From positions 46,266-110,265 of the forward strand of contig CAKMWI010000009.1 in NCBI GenBank assembly GCA_928722015.1: a stretch of 64,000 nucleotides of DNA, written 5' to 3'. The position numbers were made by a program, and so were the translations under genes. Source of the DNA: Candidatus Gastranaerophilales bacterium. GTDB taxonomy: Bacteria; Cyanobacteriota; Vampirovibrionia; Gastranaerophilales; Gastranaerophilaceae. Below the pieces are notes generated by a model. That model did not search any database and was not told the DNA's origin. It saw only the letters and a list, made by a program, of their open reading frames with translations. Of the stretch, positions 1-8,936 are shown one piece after another. Numbering within the stretch: the first letter of the stretch is position 1; each line of letters opens with the position of its first letter.

Positions 1-710
1 CAGGCAGAACCTATGATCAAATACGGAATGCTATTTGTTATCCGGATTTCAATGTCAAAATTATAGGAACACATGGTGGGGTTACAGTAGGGGAAGATGG
101 CGCTACACATCAGGCATTAGAAGATATTTCCCTAATGAGGGGTATACCTCACATGACAGTAATAGTTCCTGCTGATTGCAGAGAATGCGAAGAGGTAATT
201 AAATATGCATCATTGCATGACGGCCCAATGTATATAAGAATATCAAGATGCAATGTTGTTGATATTTTCGACGAGAGTTATCATTTTAATATCCATAAAG
301 CTGTAATTGTTGAAGAAGGTACAGATGTTTCTGTATTTACAAATGGGGAAACACTAGCAGAAGTTTTACTTGCAGCAGAGGAATTAAAAAAAGAAAATAT
401 TTCTGTAGAAGTAATAAATGTTCCTGTCGTAAAGCCTTTAGATTTTCAAACTGTGATTGACAGTGTTAAGAAAACAAAGTTTGCCATTACTGTTGAAAAT
501 CATTCTATAATTGGCGGGCTTGGAACTGCAATTTGTGAAACATTAGCAGATAAATATCCGTCAAAAGTTTATAGAGTTGGAATCCATGATGAATTTGGAC
601 AAAGCGGAAAATCTAACGAACTTCTTGAATATTATGGATTAGACTCAAAAACATTGGTAAAAAGAATAAGAACTATGTATAAAAAAGAAAAAGAGCAAGG
701 AAATATATAA
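1..710 (+). CDS. Transketolase C-terminal subunit (partial, 5' end outside window)
   Basis: The reading frame is open from the first bases of the window, so the gene begins upstream; about 235 residues are visible. The conserved G-THGG-TVGEDGATHQ segment and the downstream LMRGIPHM and VIVPAD strings are typical of the pyrimidine-binding and C-terminal domains of transketolases encoded as two separate polypeptides. With an N-terminal ThDP-binding partner (expected just upstream, not visible) it would transfer two-carbon ketol units in the non-oxidative pentose phosphate pathway. It is followed without a gap by ftsE (stop at 708-710, next ATG at 711), so the two are probably co-transcribed. 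A DXS-like role is less likely because this is a split, short form. Confidence 0.9.
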   Translation, partial: GRTYDQIRNAICYPDFNVKIIGTHGGVTVGEDGATHQALEDISLMRGIPHMTVIVPADCRECEEVIKYASLHDGPMYIRISRCNVVDIFDESYHFNIHKAVIVEEGTDVSVFTNGETLAEVLLAAEELKKENISVEVINVPVVKPLDFQTVIDSVKKTKFAITVENHSIIGGLGTAICETLADKYPSKVYRVGIHDEFGQSGKSNELLEYYGLDSKTLVKRIRTMYKKEKEQGNI

Positions 711-1388
711 ATGATTACATTTCAAAATGTTACCAAGAGATATAAAAATGATCATTATGCATTGAAAAATGTCAGTTTAGAAATCCACTCCGGTGAATTT
801 GTATTTGTTGTAGGAGCCTCAGGAGCAGGCAAATCAACACTAATGAAATTATTATACAGTGAAGAAAAACCTACAAGCGGAGTAGTTTCCATAGGCGGTA
901 TAAATATTGCCCATCTTACAAATGAAAAGATTCCAAACTTAAGAAGATGCATGGGGATAGTTTTTCAAGATTATAAATTACTACAAAATCAAACTGTATA
1001 TGATAATGTAGCGTATGTAATCAGAACACTTGGTATTAGCAGTAAAGAAATAAATGCAAGAGTAAATGGTGCTTTAAAAATTGTAGGATTACATGAAAAA
1101 ATGAATGCTACACCAGCCGAATTATCAGGTGGAGAACAGCAAAGAGTAGGTATAGCAAGAGCAATTGTTAACGGACCGCCATTATTGATTGCTGATGAGC
1201 CCACAGGAAATCTGGATCCTAAAAATTCTATGGAAATCATGCAAATTCTGGACCAGATAAACCAACGAGGAATTACTGTTATCGTATCAACTCACGATAA
1301 CGCTATGGTTGATTATTTCAGAAAACGCGTAATCAAACTTGATCACGGTGAAATAGTAAGAGACATACAAGCAGGTACTTATGAATAG
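711..1388 (+). CDS. ftsE: Cell division ATP-binding protein FtsE
   Basis: 225-residue ABC ATPase. Walker A GASGAGKST is at residues 35-43, a Q-loop (VFQDYKLL) lies near residue 87, the LSGGEQQR signature near 139 and Walker B LLIADEPTGNLD near 160. Together with FtsX it forms the type VII ABC complex that couples cytosolic ATP hydrolysis to activation of septal peptidoglycan hydrolases. The next gene is ftsX, whose ATG at 1381 overlaps this stop by 8 bp, which implies translational coupling. An AAGGA ribosome site lies about 9 nt upstream of the ATG. Identity is secure from the sequence together with the ftsX neighbour. Confidence 0.96.
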   Translation: MITFQNVTKRYKNDHYALKNVSLEIHSGEFVFVVGASGAGKSTLMKLLYSEEKPTSGVVSIGGINIAHLTNEKIPNLRRCMGIVFQDYKLLQNQTVYDNVAYVIRTLGISSKEINARVNGALKIVGLHEKMNATPAELSGGEQQRVGIARAIVNGPPLLIADEPTGNLDPKNSMEIMQILDQINQRGITVIVSTHDNAMVDYFRKRVIKLDHGEIVRDIQAGTYE

Positions 1389-2280
1389 AAATTTTAAATC
1401 AAATGTAAAAAAACATATACCAAAAGATTGGTTATGCGAATTGAGAATACTATACAGACTGGGTATTGAAACATTTAATGATATTAGAAGAACCGGATGG
1501 GTTAATATTGTTATAATAACAACAATGGCTGCAATATTAATGATTTTTGGAGCCTGTTTTAGAACAGCAATTTCTATTTCCTCATTTTCAAAAGAATTAG
1601 GAAATGCGCTTGAAATTTCTGTATATTTAAAAAACAGTACGGATGCAAGAGAAGTAAAATCAGAAATAAGCCAATTTGAACATGTCGAAAACATAACAAT
1701 TATCCCAAAAGATGAATCTTGGATTAAACTAAAAAATGAAATGAGTTTGCCTAATATAGATAATCCATTGCCTGATACATTGCATGTCAAAGTTGATAAT
1801 CCTGAAAATCTCCAAACTGTATTTGATAATATAAAACAAATAAACTCAGTTGAAGATATGAGTTACGCAAAAGACTTGGCAGCAAAAATTGAACTTGTTA
1901 ATCACGTGGTAAAAACAATCACACTTGTTGTAATTGTAATTATGGGACTTTTAACTGTAACTATAATCAACAACACTATTCAACTCGTAATTCAATCAAG
2001 AAAAGATGAAATAGAGATAATGAGACTTATGGGTGTAAGTAACTGGTATATAAGATTTCCATTCATCATGCAAGGTGCATTTTATGGATTGACTGGTTCA
2101 TTGCTTGCTCTGATACCTCTAAATTATGTTCAAAATGGACTGATAAATGTTCATAAATTTTTTATGATACCATCGCCAGCCTATGCACAAAATTTAGTAA
2201 TACTTGTTATGTTTTCAATGAGTATACTATTTGGAGCTGTGGGTAGTTTCTGGTGTATAAAAAAACACCTGCAGGTATAA
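1381..2280 (+). CDS. ftsX: Cell division protein FtsX (permease)
   Basis: 299-residue membrane protein with FtsX topology. The N-terminus is cytosolic, a first membrane helix spans about residues 40-62, an extracytoplasmic domain of about 110 residues follows, and three helices lie near 178-200, 225-247 and 268-290. The conserved cytosolic loop between helices 2 and 3 reads SRKDEIEIMRLMGVS, the hallmark of the FtsX/MacB permease family. It pairs with FtsE, and its extracytoplasmic loop normally engages a murein hydrolase activator. The start codon overlaps the end of ftsE by 8 bp. Confidence 0.95.
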   Translation: MNRNFKSNVKKHIPKDWLCELRILYRLGIETFNDIRRTGWVNIVIITTMAAILMIFGACFRTAISISSFSKELGNALEISVYLKNSTDAREVKSEISQFEHVENITIIPKDESWIKLKNEMSLPNIDNPLPDTLHVKVDNPENLQTVFDNIKQINSVEDMSYAKDLAAKIELVNHVVKTITLVVIVIMGLLTVTIINNTIQLVIQSRKDEIEIMRLMGVSNWYIRFPFIMQGAFYGLTGSLLALIPLNYVQNGLINVHKFFMIPSPAYAQNLVILVMFSMSILFGAVGSFWCIKKHLQV

Positions 2281-2287
2281 TTTATAA

Positions 2288-3538
2288 ATGCTGGATAATA
2301 ATAATATATTACTAATTACAGATTACGAAGAAATAGCAAAATTAATGCTGAAAAAACTTATTTTACTAAGAGAAAATGACAGCATAACTGTTTGCAGCTC
2401 AAAAGACGCAAAAAAAGCACTCGAAAAGTCTCTATGCTGTGTTGTAATTTTACATGAGATTACAGAAAATAATAATGCAACATTAAGGCTAATTTCTACT
2501 ATTAAAGAAACAAGAAAAAATACAGAAATAATACTTCTACTTAATGATACAAATCCTGAATTTATACTAAAAGCCTATGATTACGGTATTTATGATTATT
2601 TTTTAACTGATAGCGAAGACTATGAAATCTTAATCAAAACAGTAAATTGTTTTAAACTTCGTTCAATTAAAGAAGTAAGCAGACGTAATGAAAAATTTTT
2701 ATATCAACTAGATGTAATTGATAGTAAAAATGGATTGTATAAATATAACCACTTAAAAAATATTTTTATAGATTTATCAGATGACTTAAGAATACAAAAT
2801 GGATACTTCGTTATATTAACACTTGACGAAAAAACAAAAACAAAAATTTCCACAAATAGACTTGCCGGTGCAATAAAAAGCTCTGTCAGACAAGATGACA
2901 TTATAGCAAGTGCAAGAGGCGGAAAATTTTATTTAATATTACCTAATATTGATTCTGACGGAACAAGGGCTGTTATAAATAAGATACAAATTAAAATGGG
3001 AGAAGATTTTAAAATTCGCTCAGGAATAAACAAAATAGGAATCCAATCCTTTGAAACTCTTGATAAAAATACTCAAGACAGTTTACTTTCAGCTATACAA
3101 AACGAAGAAATGTGCGTATCTCTTGCTGATAATTTCGAAAATCAAAATTCATGGCTAGAAGATGATGAACAAAATAATAAAAGTTTTAAACTTTTTAAAA
3201 TAGCATTCACGAACAAGATGAAGAATGTTATTACCCCAGGATTTTTCAGATTTCAAAAAGAATGTGAAACAAAATTGACAAACACGCAGGTAACACAATA
3301 TGCTAACAATATAGAAAGTGTATTTAGTTTAAAAAATGACAAAATTCATAGTGAATTAATTATACGATATAACGGTTTTGCAAAATTCAAAATTGAACTT
3401 AATCACAGTGGGTTGGATAGCGCTGAAAATACAAAACTAGAATTACCGCTAAGCAAATTAACAGAAAAAGAACTCAATAAACTGCTACGCCAATTAAAAG
3501 AAGAATATAGACAAACAGCTTATACGAAAGGAAATTAA
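2288..3538 (+). CDS. Receiver-like plus degenerate GGDEF-like protein
   Basis: 416 residues. Residues 1-125 resemble a response-regulator receiver fold (ILLITDYEEIAKLM at the start, EIILLLNDTNP and AYDYGIYDYFLT later). The usual phospho-acceptor Asp position reads VVILHE, so phosphorylation is doubtful. Residues 135-265 look like a GGDEF domain (GLYKYNHL at its start, SARGGKFYLILPN at the active-site position), but the catalytic GG(D/E)EF is GGKFY, so diguanylate cyclase activity is unlikely. The last 130 residues match nothing I recognise. It sits 7 bp after ftsX and 1 bp before the next gene, which suggests one operon. It may be a c-di-GMP-related scaffold or effector; function is inferred only. 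Confidence 0.65.
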   Translation: MLDNNNILLITDYEEIAKLMLKKLILLRENDSITVCSSKDAKKALEKSLCCVVILHEITENNNATLRLISTIKETRKNTEIILLLNDTNPEFILKAYDYGIYDYFLTDSEDYEILIKTVNCFKLRSIKEVSRRNEKFLYQLDVIDSKNGLYKYNHLKNIFIDLSDDLRIQNGYFVILTLDEKTKTKISTNRLAGAIKSSVRQDDIIASARGGKFYLILPNIDSDGTRAVINKIQIKMGEDFKIRSGINKIGIQSFETLDKNTQDSLLSAIQNEEMCVSLADNFENQNSWLEDDEQNNKSFKLFKIAFTNKMKNVITPGFFRFQKECETKLTNTQVTQYANNIESVFSLKNDKIHSELIIRYNGFAKFKIELNHSGLDSAENTKLELPLSKLTEKELNKLLRQLKEEYRQTAYTKGN

Positions 3539-3539
3539 A

Positions 3540-4091
3540 ATGCTAAATATAGAAAATAGTGCATTAGTAATAATTGATATACAAGAAAAATTAGTGGCAG
3601 CTACAAAATACGGAACTGAAGTTGCCCAAAACATGGCCAAAATCGCTAAAACCGCATCTATTTTAAATATTCCAACAATATTAACAGAACAATACCCTAA
3701 AGGCCTGGGCTCAACAGTTGAAGAACTTAGAGCCAGTATAAAACCAGATACTGATGTTATTGAGAAATCGTCTTTTTCTGCATTATTAGAACAACCTTTT
3801 AAAGAAAAAGTTCAAGAATTGAAAAATAAAGGCATTAAACAAATAGTATTAGGCGGAATTGAAACGCATATTTGTGTCTTACAAACGGCAGCCGACCTAA
3901 TCAATGAAGGTTTTGAAATTTACATAGTAAAAGATGCATGTGCGAGTAGATGCAAAGATGAATATAAATCAGGAATAGAACTTTTAAAACAATATGGAGC
4001 TAAAATTAGTTGTGTTGAAATTGTTTTATTTGAATGGCTCAAAACATCACGTCATCCTAACTTTAAAGAAATTCAAGCTTTAATAAAATAA
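3540..4091 (+). CDS. Isochorismatase-family cysteine hydrolase
   Basis: 183 residues with the alpha/beta hydrolase fold of the isochorismatase family. The catalytic triad is visible as Asp13 (VIIDIQEKL), Lys76 (VIEKSSFSA) and Cys112 (ETHICVLQTA), with the conserved cis-peptide region GGIETHIC. Members hydrolyse amides or ethers such as nicotinamide, N-carbamoyl compounds or isochorismate. The substrate here cannot be told, though the length and the SSFSA segment resemble YcaC-like members. An AAAGGA site lies 8 nt upstream of the ATG, and the gene follows the GGDEF-like gene by 1 bp, so it is the last gene of the ftsEX transcription unit. Confidence 0.85.
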   Translation: MLNIENSALVIIDIQEKLVAATKYGTEVAQNMAKIAKTASILNIPTILTEQYPKGLGSTVEELRASIKPDTDVIEKSSFSALLEQPFKEKVQELKNKGIKQIVLGGIETHICVLQTAADLINEGFEIYIVKDACASRCKDEYKSGIELLKQYGAKISCVEIVLFEWLKTSRHPNFKEIQALIK

Positions 4092-4109
4092 ATTTAATAA
4101 CAAAATATC

Positions 4110-5882
4110 TTAAGGACTTAAAATAACCATTTCACAATTTTTACAATCAAATTTTAATGGATATTTTTTCCCATCATCATCTATCAAATACAGTTTTTTA
4201 GATGAATTTTGACATAAATTTGCAGCATATTTCAAACAATGTTTTGTTCGCATAAGTTCAATTCCTGACGGGATTGTATTTAAAGATTCCAATGCAAACT
4301 GTGAAACTTCACAGTTACACAATTTATAAAAATTGTTTGCTTCATTGTTAAAAACATTACCACGATAATCAAATTTTTTTACAGGAAAATCCGTGTAATT
4401 AATAGGTTTTTGAACATTTCGTTTAAAATTTGACAACCTGACATCAATTAACAAACTTAACACTTCTCTACGAAGCTCATTTATTTTTGAAATTGGTGTA
4501 AAGGATAAGTTATCATCATTTATTTTCACACAAATTGTATAAAAATCACTTTCACCTGTTTTATTAAACTGTAACATATAATTCTTTTTTAATTTTTCTA
4601 TAGACTTTGCTGGTTCACCTACAGGTAAAGAAATAGAAACAGTATTAGAATCCTCATCTGTAGCCATAAGTCTGCCATTTTCAATCAAAAAAGATACCCC
4701 TATTTTGCGCACAGTCTTAGAACTATGTAACTGCTTTTCAAATTTAGCATCAAAGTTACGGTACATTAAAATACCTGATTGAATGTTATCCATTTTATTT
4801 GGATAAATTCTATTATTCTCAACTTTGTTAACTAAACAACCATGCATATCACCATTACTCATAAAACATAACCCGTCCTGAGGATGCACATCAGCATCAA
4901 GTTCAAAAGAATTATTGAAAACTCTTTTAACTTTCCCTAATTTTTCACCGCGCGATTTAGGAGACAAAAAATTAAAGCATTGCTCTCTGTTATTAAGAAA
5001 ATATGTTGTATATCCTCTATTAAATGTCTTTTCAATATTTGGTTCAAAATCACGAAATATCTTACCCGAAGAAACTCTTTTAATGCCAAAATTATTTAAC
5101 ATATCATTATAATATGCCACAACATTTTTAACATAATTAATATCTTTCAGTCGTCCTTCTATTTTAAACGATTTTACACCGGCATCAATAAGATTTTTTA
5201 AATATTGAGATGCATTAAAATCTTTCAAAGACAATAAATACTTATTTTTTAATATAAACTTTCCTTTTTCATCTATCAATGAATACTTTTTACGACACGG
5301 CTGCGCGCATTCTCCTCTATTTGCAGATCTCCCGCCATTTGCGTAGGATAAATAACACTGCCCGCTATATGAAACACAAAGTGCACCATGAATAAAAGTT
5401 TCAATGTCGCAGGTTGTATTCTCACATATTTCAGAAATTTTATCAATTGAAAGCTCTCTTGCTAAAATAATTCTGGATACCCCTAATTTATCAAAAAATT
5501 TTGCCTTGGATAAGGTTCTAGTATCACACTGTGTACTGGTATGAATTTCTATAGGTGGAAGCTTACCGTCAATAGCAGCCTTTAGTAAGCCCATATCCTG
5601 AATAATTATAGCATCTACGCCTATATTATATAAATTTTTAACAAGGTCAATTGCCTTTACCAGTTCAGCATCATTAAGAATTGTATTAATAGCAACATGA
5701 ACTCTTACATAAAACTTATGAGCGTAAATCACAAGCTGCTCAATATCATGCAGAGTATTAGGGGCATTTTTTCTAGCACCAAAATCTGACGCTCCGATAT
5801 AAATAGCGTCAGCTCCACTATTTATAGCAGCTATTGCAGTTTCAATATTTTTTGCCGGAGCTAACAATTCAATTTCATTCAT
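4110..5882 (-). CDS. U32 family peptidase-like protein (RlhA/YhbU type)
   Basis: 590 residues on the minus strand, convergent with the ftsEX operon. The N-terminus ELLAPAKNIETAIAAINSGA and the central HGALCVSYSGQCYLS plus NRGECAQPCRKKY segments are the U32 family signature with its conserved cysteines. Such proteins adopt a TIM-barrel-like fold. The family was named for collagenase-type peptidases, but better-studied long members (RlhA, TrhP) act in hydroxylation of rRNA or tRNA, so an RNA-modification role is at least as likely as proteolysis. The C-terminus carries extra cysteines (CKNCE). It faces rimO, another translation-apparatus modifier, across a 78-bp divergent spacer. Confidence 0.85.
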   Translation of the reverse strand: MNEIELLAPAKNIETAIAAINSGADAIYIGASDFGARKNAPNTLHDIEQLVIYAHKFYVRVHVAINTILNDAELVKAIDLVKNLYNIGVDAIIIQDMGLLKAAIDGKLPPIEIHTSTQCDTRTLSKAKFFDKLGVSRIILARELSIDKISEICENTTCDIETFIHGALCVSYSGQCYLSYANGGRSANRGECAQPCRKKYSLIDEKGKFILKNKYLLSLKDFNASQYLKNLIDAGVKSFKIEGRLKDINYVKNVVAYYNDMLNNFGIKRVSSGKIFRDFEPNIEKTFNRGYTTYFLNNREQCFNFLSPKSRGEKLGKVKRVFNNSFELDADVHPQDGLCFMSNGDMHGCLVNKVENNRIYPNKMDNIQSGILMYRNFDAKFEKQLHSSKTVRKIGVSFLIENGRLMATDEDSNTVSISLPVGEPAKSIEKLKKNYMLQFNKTGESDFYTICVKINDDNLSFTPISKINELRREVLSLLIDVRLSNFKRNVQKPINYTDFPVKKFDYRGNVFNNEANNFYKLCNCEVSQFALESLNTIPSGIELMRTKHCLKYAANLCQNSSKKLYLIDDDGKKYPLKFDCKNCEMVILSP

Positions 5883-5960
5883 GTGATAATTCTATAACAA
5901 AGATATAAATAAATCGTAATATTTAGAATAAATTTTACATTTAATGTTAAAATATAAAAT

Positions 5961-7268
5961 ATGAAAATTGCTTTAATTAATCACGGATGTGCTAAAAATC
6001 TTGTTGATGCCGAACTTATGTTAGGTATTCTTGATAAAAACGGATACAATATTACTCTTGATGAACAAGAAGCAAATATTGTTATTGTGAATACCTGCTC
6101 TTTTATTCATGATGCAGAAAAAGAATCCGTTCAAAGCATTTTAGAGATGATTGAGGATGGAAAACAAGTTATTGTAACAGGATGCTTATCGCAAAAATAT
6201 AAGGAAGAACTGAAGGCCTCTATTCCTGAACTTGCAGGCATGATAGGAACATCAAACCTTAAAGATATTATAAAAATAGTAAAGAATATTGAACTAAAAA
6301 AAGGATATAAAAGTCTTATCCAAACAAAACCAAAATATATTTATCCGGAAGATATAACAAGACAACAAATAACAATGGGAGCAAGTTCATATTTAAAAAT
6401 TGGAGAAGGTTGTAATTATCAATGCGGTTATTGCATCATTCCTAAACTTAGAGGGAAATATATATCTCGTCCAATTGAAAACATTGTCAAAGAAGCTCAA
6501 ATGCTTGCTGACAAAGGCGTTACTGAAATTATATTAATTGCACAAGATACTTCTTCTTATGGAATAGATTTATATGGAAAACAAAAACTTCCCGAATTAC
6601 TCGAAAAACTAAACCAAATTCAAAACCTTTCTTGGATACGCATAATGTATGCATACCCAACCCAAATGACTGATGAATTAATTGATGCAATTGCTAAATT
6701 GGATAAAGTTGTTAAATACGTAGATATTCCACTACAACATTCTCACCCAAGAGTTTTAGAATCAATGAGACGCCCTGTAATGGATTATAGAGAACTTATA
6801 GAAAAAATAAGAAAAAAAATCCCTGGAGTATCTGTAAGAACATCACTAATTGTTGGTTACCCAGGAGAAACAGAAGAAGAATTTGAACACTTGTACAAAT
6901 TTGTTCAAGATATTAAATTTGATAGAATGGGAGCATTCGAATATTCAAGAGAAAAAGAAACATATTCGTATAATTTAAAAAAACAAATCCCTGCAAAAAT
7001 AAAAAAACAACGAAGAAATAAGCTCATGGAATTACAACAAAAAATCTCACTAGAAAATAACAGAAAATATATAGATTCAACCATAAAATGTATCGTTGAG
7101 GGATATACTGATGAAGGAGTAATAATACTTCGCTCGGAACACGATGCTCCGGAAATTGATGGGCTCGTATATGCATCATCAGACAGACAAGTTGTACCCG
7201 GGGATATTGAAAATGTAAAGATTACAAAAGCTGATGAATATGACTTATTTGGAATTATAACAGAGTAA
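5961..7268 (+). CDS. rimO: Ribosomal protein S12 methylthiotransferase RimO
   Basis: 435 residues, the usual RimO length. The N-terminal UPF0004 domain has Cys10 (INHGCAKNLVD), Cys46 (VNTCSF) and Cys75 (TGCLSQ) for one [4Fe-4S] cluster. The radical SAM core has the C-x3-C-x2-C motif at Cys151, Cys155 and Cys158 with the RimO-type IPKLRGKYISRP extension. A C-terminal TRAM domain spans about residues 365-435. The GCAKNLVDAE N-terminus separates RimO from MiaB. The enzyme adds a methylthio group to an Asp of ribosomal protein S12. No clear Shine-Dalgarno precedes the ATG. Confidence 0.95.
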   Translation: MKIALINHGCAKNLVDAELMLGILDKNGYNITLDEQEANIVIVNTCSFIHDAEKESVQSILEMIEDGKQVIVTGCLSQKYKEELKASIPELAGMIGTSNLKDIIKIVKNIELKKGYKSLIQTKPKYIYPEDITRQQITMGASSYLKIGEGCNYQCGYCIIPKLRGKYISRPIENIVKEAQMLADKGVTEIILIAQDTSSYGIDLYGKQKLPELLEKLNQIQNLSWIRIMYAYPTQMTDELIDAIAKLDKVVKYVDIPLQHSHPRVLESMRRPVMDYRELIEKIRKKIPGVSVRTSLIVGYPGETEEEFEHLYKFVQDIKFDRMGAFEYSREKETYSYNLKKQIPAKIKKQRRNKLMELQQKISLENNRKYIDSTIKCIVEGYTDEGVIILRSEHDAPEIDGLVYASSDRQVVPGDIENVKITKADEYDLFGIITE

Positions 7269-7287
7269 GTATAAAAATAGAGGAACT

Positions 7288-8742
7288 ATGGAATATATAG
7301 AAAATAAAGAACTGGAAGAAAAAGAAATAAAAGGCATATTTACGGATATGATTAAATATGCTCCATCTAAATTATGTGGAATGCTTGGAAATGTAATTAC
7401 CGTACCTATTTATACAAGTTTATTTTCCACAGAGCAATATGGTTTATACACAATATCCATCGCAATGCTTTCATTTCTATGCATTATATTTTCTGATTGG
7501 ATAGGGTTATCAGGATTAAGATTCTTCAGGCACCATCAACTGATGGATGACCTACCAAAATACCTTACAACACTTGTAACACTTTTAGCTATAAATTTGA
7601 TTCTAATGTTTGGCATATCAATAATATTTAAAGACAGCCTATATAGCTTTTTCCATGTTCCATTTAAATATTTTATGGCTGTTTTAGTACTTATTATCCC
7701 GGTTGCAATAAGAGCACTGCTTTCTCAACTGCTTAGAGCACAACTAAAATCAATTTCATACACTCTTACAACTATCTTAAATCAATTTGCGACAATATTT
7801 TTAGCAGTATTTTTTGCTAAATTTTTTAACCTCGGTGCAGCATCAATACTCCTTGGTATGGGAGTCTCAATATCTCTAATTGATATATTATTACTCTATC
7901 AAAGTGAAATTTTGAAGGTTTTTAAATTCCAAAAAATAGAATGGAAATTCATACTCCCAATAATAAAATATGGGATTCCTATTGCCGCAACATCCCTCAG
8001 TGCTTGGATTATAACCCAAAGTAATAAGTTCATTATGAACAGTATAAGCGGTTTTTCTAAAGCTGCACTTGTTGGAGTCGGATATGGTTTGACATTACCA
8101 ATATTAATGACACTGTTTGCAATGATTACTGTTGCAGCTACACCAAGGATTATTAATTTATATGAAGCAAAAATTGACGTTCGACCTGTTATATCCAGAT
8201 TTTTGGGATACTACATCTTAGTTGCACTGCCTGTAATCACAATAATGTCTATCTATAACGTAGAATATACACATTTATTTACAAATCCAAAATTCTATGA
8301 AGCAAGTACATTAGTCCCATATTTTGCTTATGGTGTATTCTTTTTATCAATGGCTGATTATACAACATTACAATATCACTTAGCAAACAAAACTCATCTT
8401 GAATTTATAATAAAACTTATTTCAGGGATAATAGGTGTAATATTAAACATCATATTAATTCCGAAATACGGACTTATTGGGGTTGGTATAGCTACATTTG
8501 CGGCAAACTTCTTATATCTTTTGTTAAGTATAATTATTGTTTTACCAAATCTAAATCTTAAATTTCCTAAAAATACAGCTCTTAGAATGCTTATAGCAGG
8601 AATTCCAACAGGAATTATACTATATGCTATGAAAATTTATGGTATAAAAATTCCAGCTATAATTCAAATGGTATCACTACTTGTAATATTTTATGCACTA
8701 TACTACATTATTCGTGTAAAATTACTAAAAACATCTGATTAA
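7288..8742 (+). CDS. Polysaccharide biosynthesis flippase (Wzx/MATE-type)
   Basis: 484 residues of mostly hydrophobic sequence with about 12-14 predicted membrane helices. The N-terminal KYAPSKLCGMLGNVITVPIY segment and the paired helix blocks fit the oligosaccharidyl-lipid flippase family (MOP superfamily; RfbX/Wzx, also MurJ-like). It would move undecaprenyl-linked oligosaccharides across the cytoplasmic membrane for capsule or O-antigen assembly. An AGAGGAAC ribosome site precedes the ATG. It starts 19 bp after rimO and may be co-transcribed. The precise substrate cannot be inferred, and no glycosyltransferase cluster adjoins it; the closest surface-polymer genes are at 57-60 kb. Confidence 0.85.
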   Translation: MEYIENKELEEKEIKGIFTDMIKYAPSKLCGMLGNVITVPIYTSLFSTEQYGLYTISIAMLSFLCIIFSDWIGLSGLRFFRHHQLMDDLPKYLTTLVTLLAINLILMFGISIIFKDSLYSFFHVPFKYFMAVLVLIIPVAIRALLSQLLRAQLKSISYTLTTILNQFATIFLAVFFAKFFNLGAASILLGMGVSISLIDILLLYQSEILKVFKFQKIEWKFILPIIKYGIPIAATSLSAWIITQSNKFIMNSISGFSKAALVGVGYGLTLPILMTLFAMITVAATPRIINLYEAKIDVRPVISRFLGYYILVALPVITIMSIYNVEYTHLFTNPKFYEASTLVPYFAYGVFFLSMADYTTLQYHLANKTHLEFIIKLISGIIGVILNIILIPKYGLIGVGIATFAANFLYLLLSIIIVLPNLNLKFPKNTALRMLIAGIPTGIILYAMKIYGIKIPAIIQMVSLLVIFYALYYIIRVKLLKTSD

Positions 8743-8819
8743 TAAAACTTAATAATATTTATTATCATAGCAATTTTATTTATTTTTGGTAGTTATTAAT
8801 TCTGTATAACTATGTTATA

Positions 8820-8848
8820 TTGGCATGGCTTAAAAAAAAGTAATAAAT
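8820..8848 (+). promoter_or_regulatory. Possible sigma70-type promoter before the first adhesin gene
   Basis: TTGGCA (8820-8825), a 17-bp spacer and ATAAAT (8843-8848) resemble a housekeeping promoter about 90 bp upstream of the adhesin start. The region is AT-rich, so chance matches are easy. Confidence 0.4.
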
Positions 8849-8936
8849 AGTAAATTTTACTTTTGCTCTTGCTAGAATATAGGAATAATTATCGATAAAT
8901 ATTAAATTTTATAACGTTATGAAAGGGATTAACCAG

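Noticed and set aside
1287..1790. Minus-strand ORF of 167 residues across ftsE and ftsX
   Set aside because: Antisense shadow of two clearly real genes, with no ribosome site.
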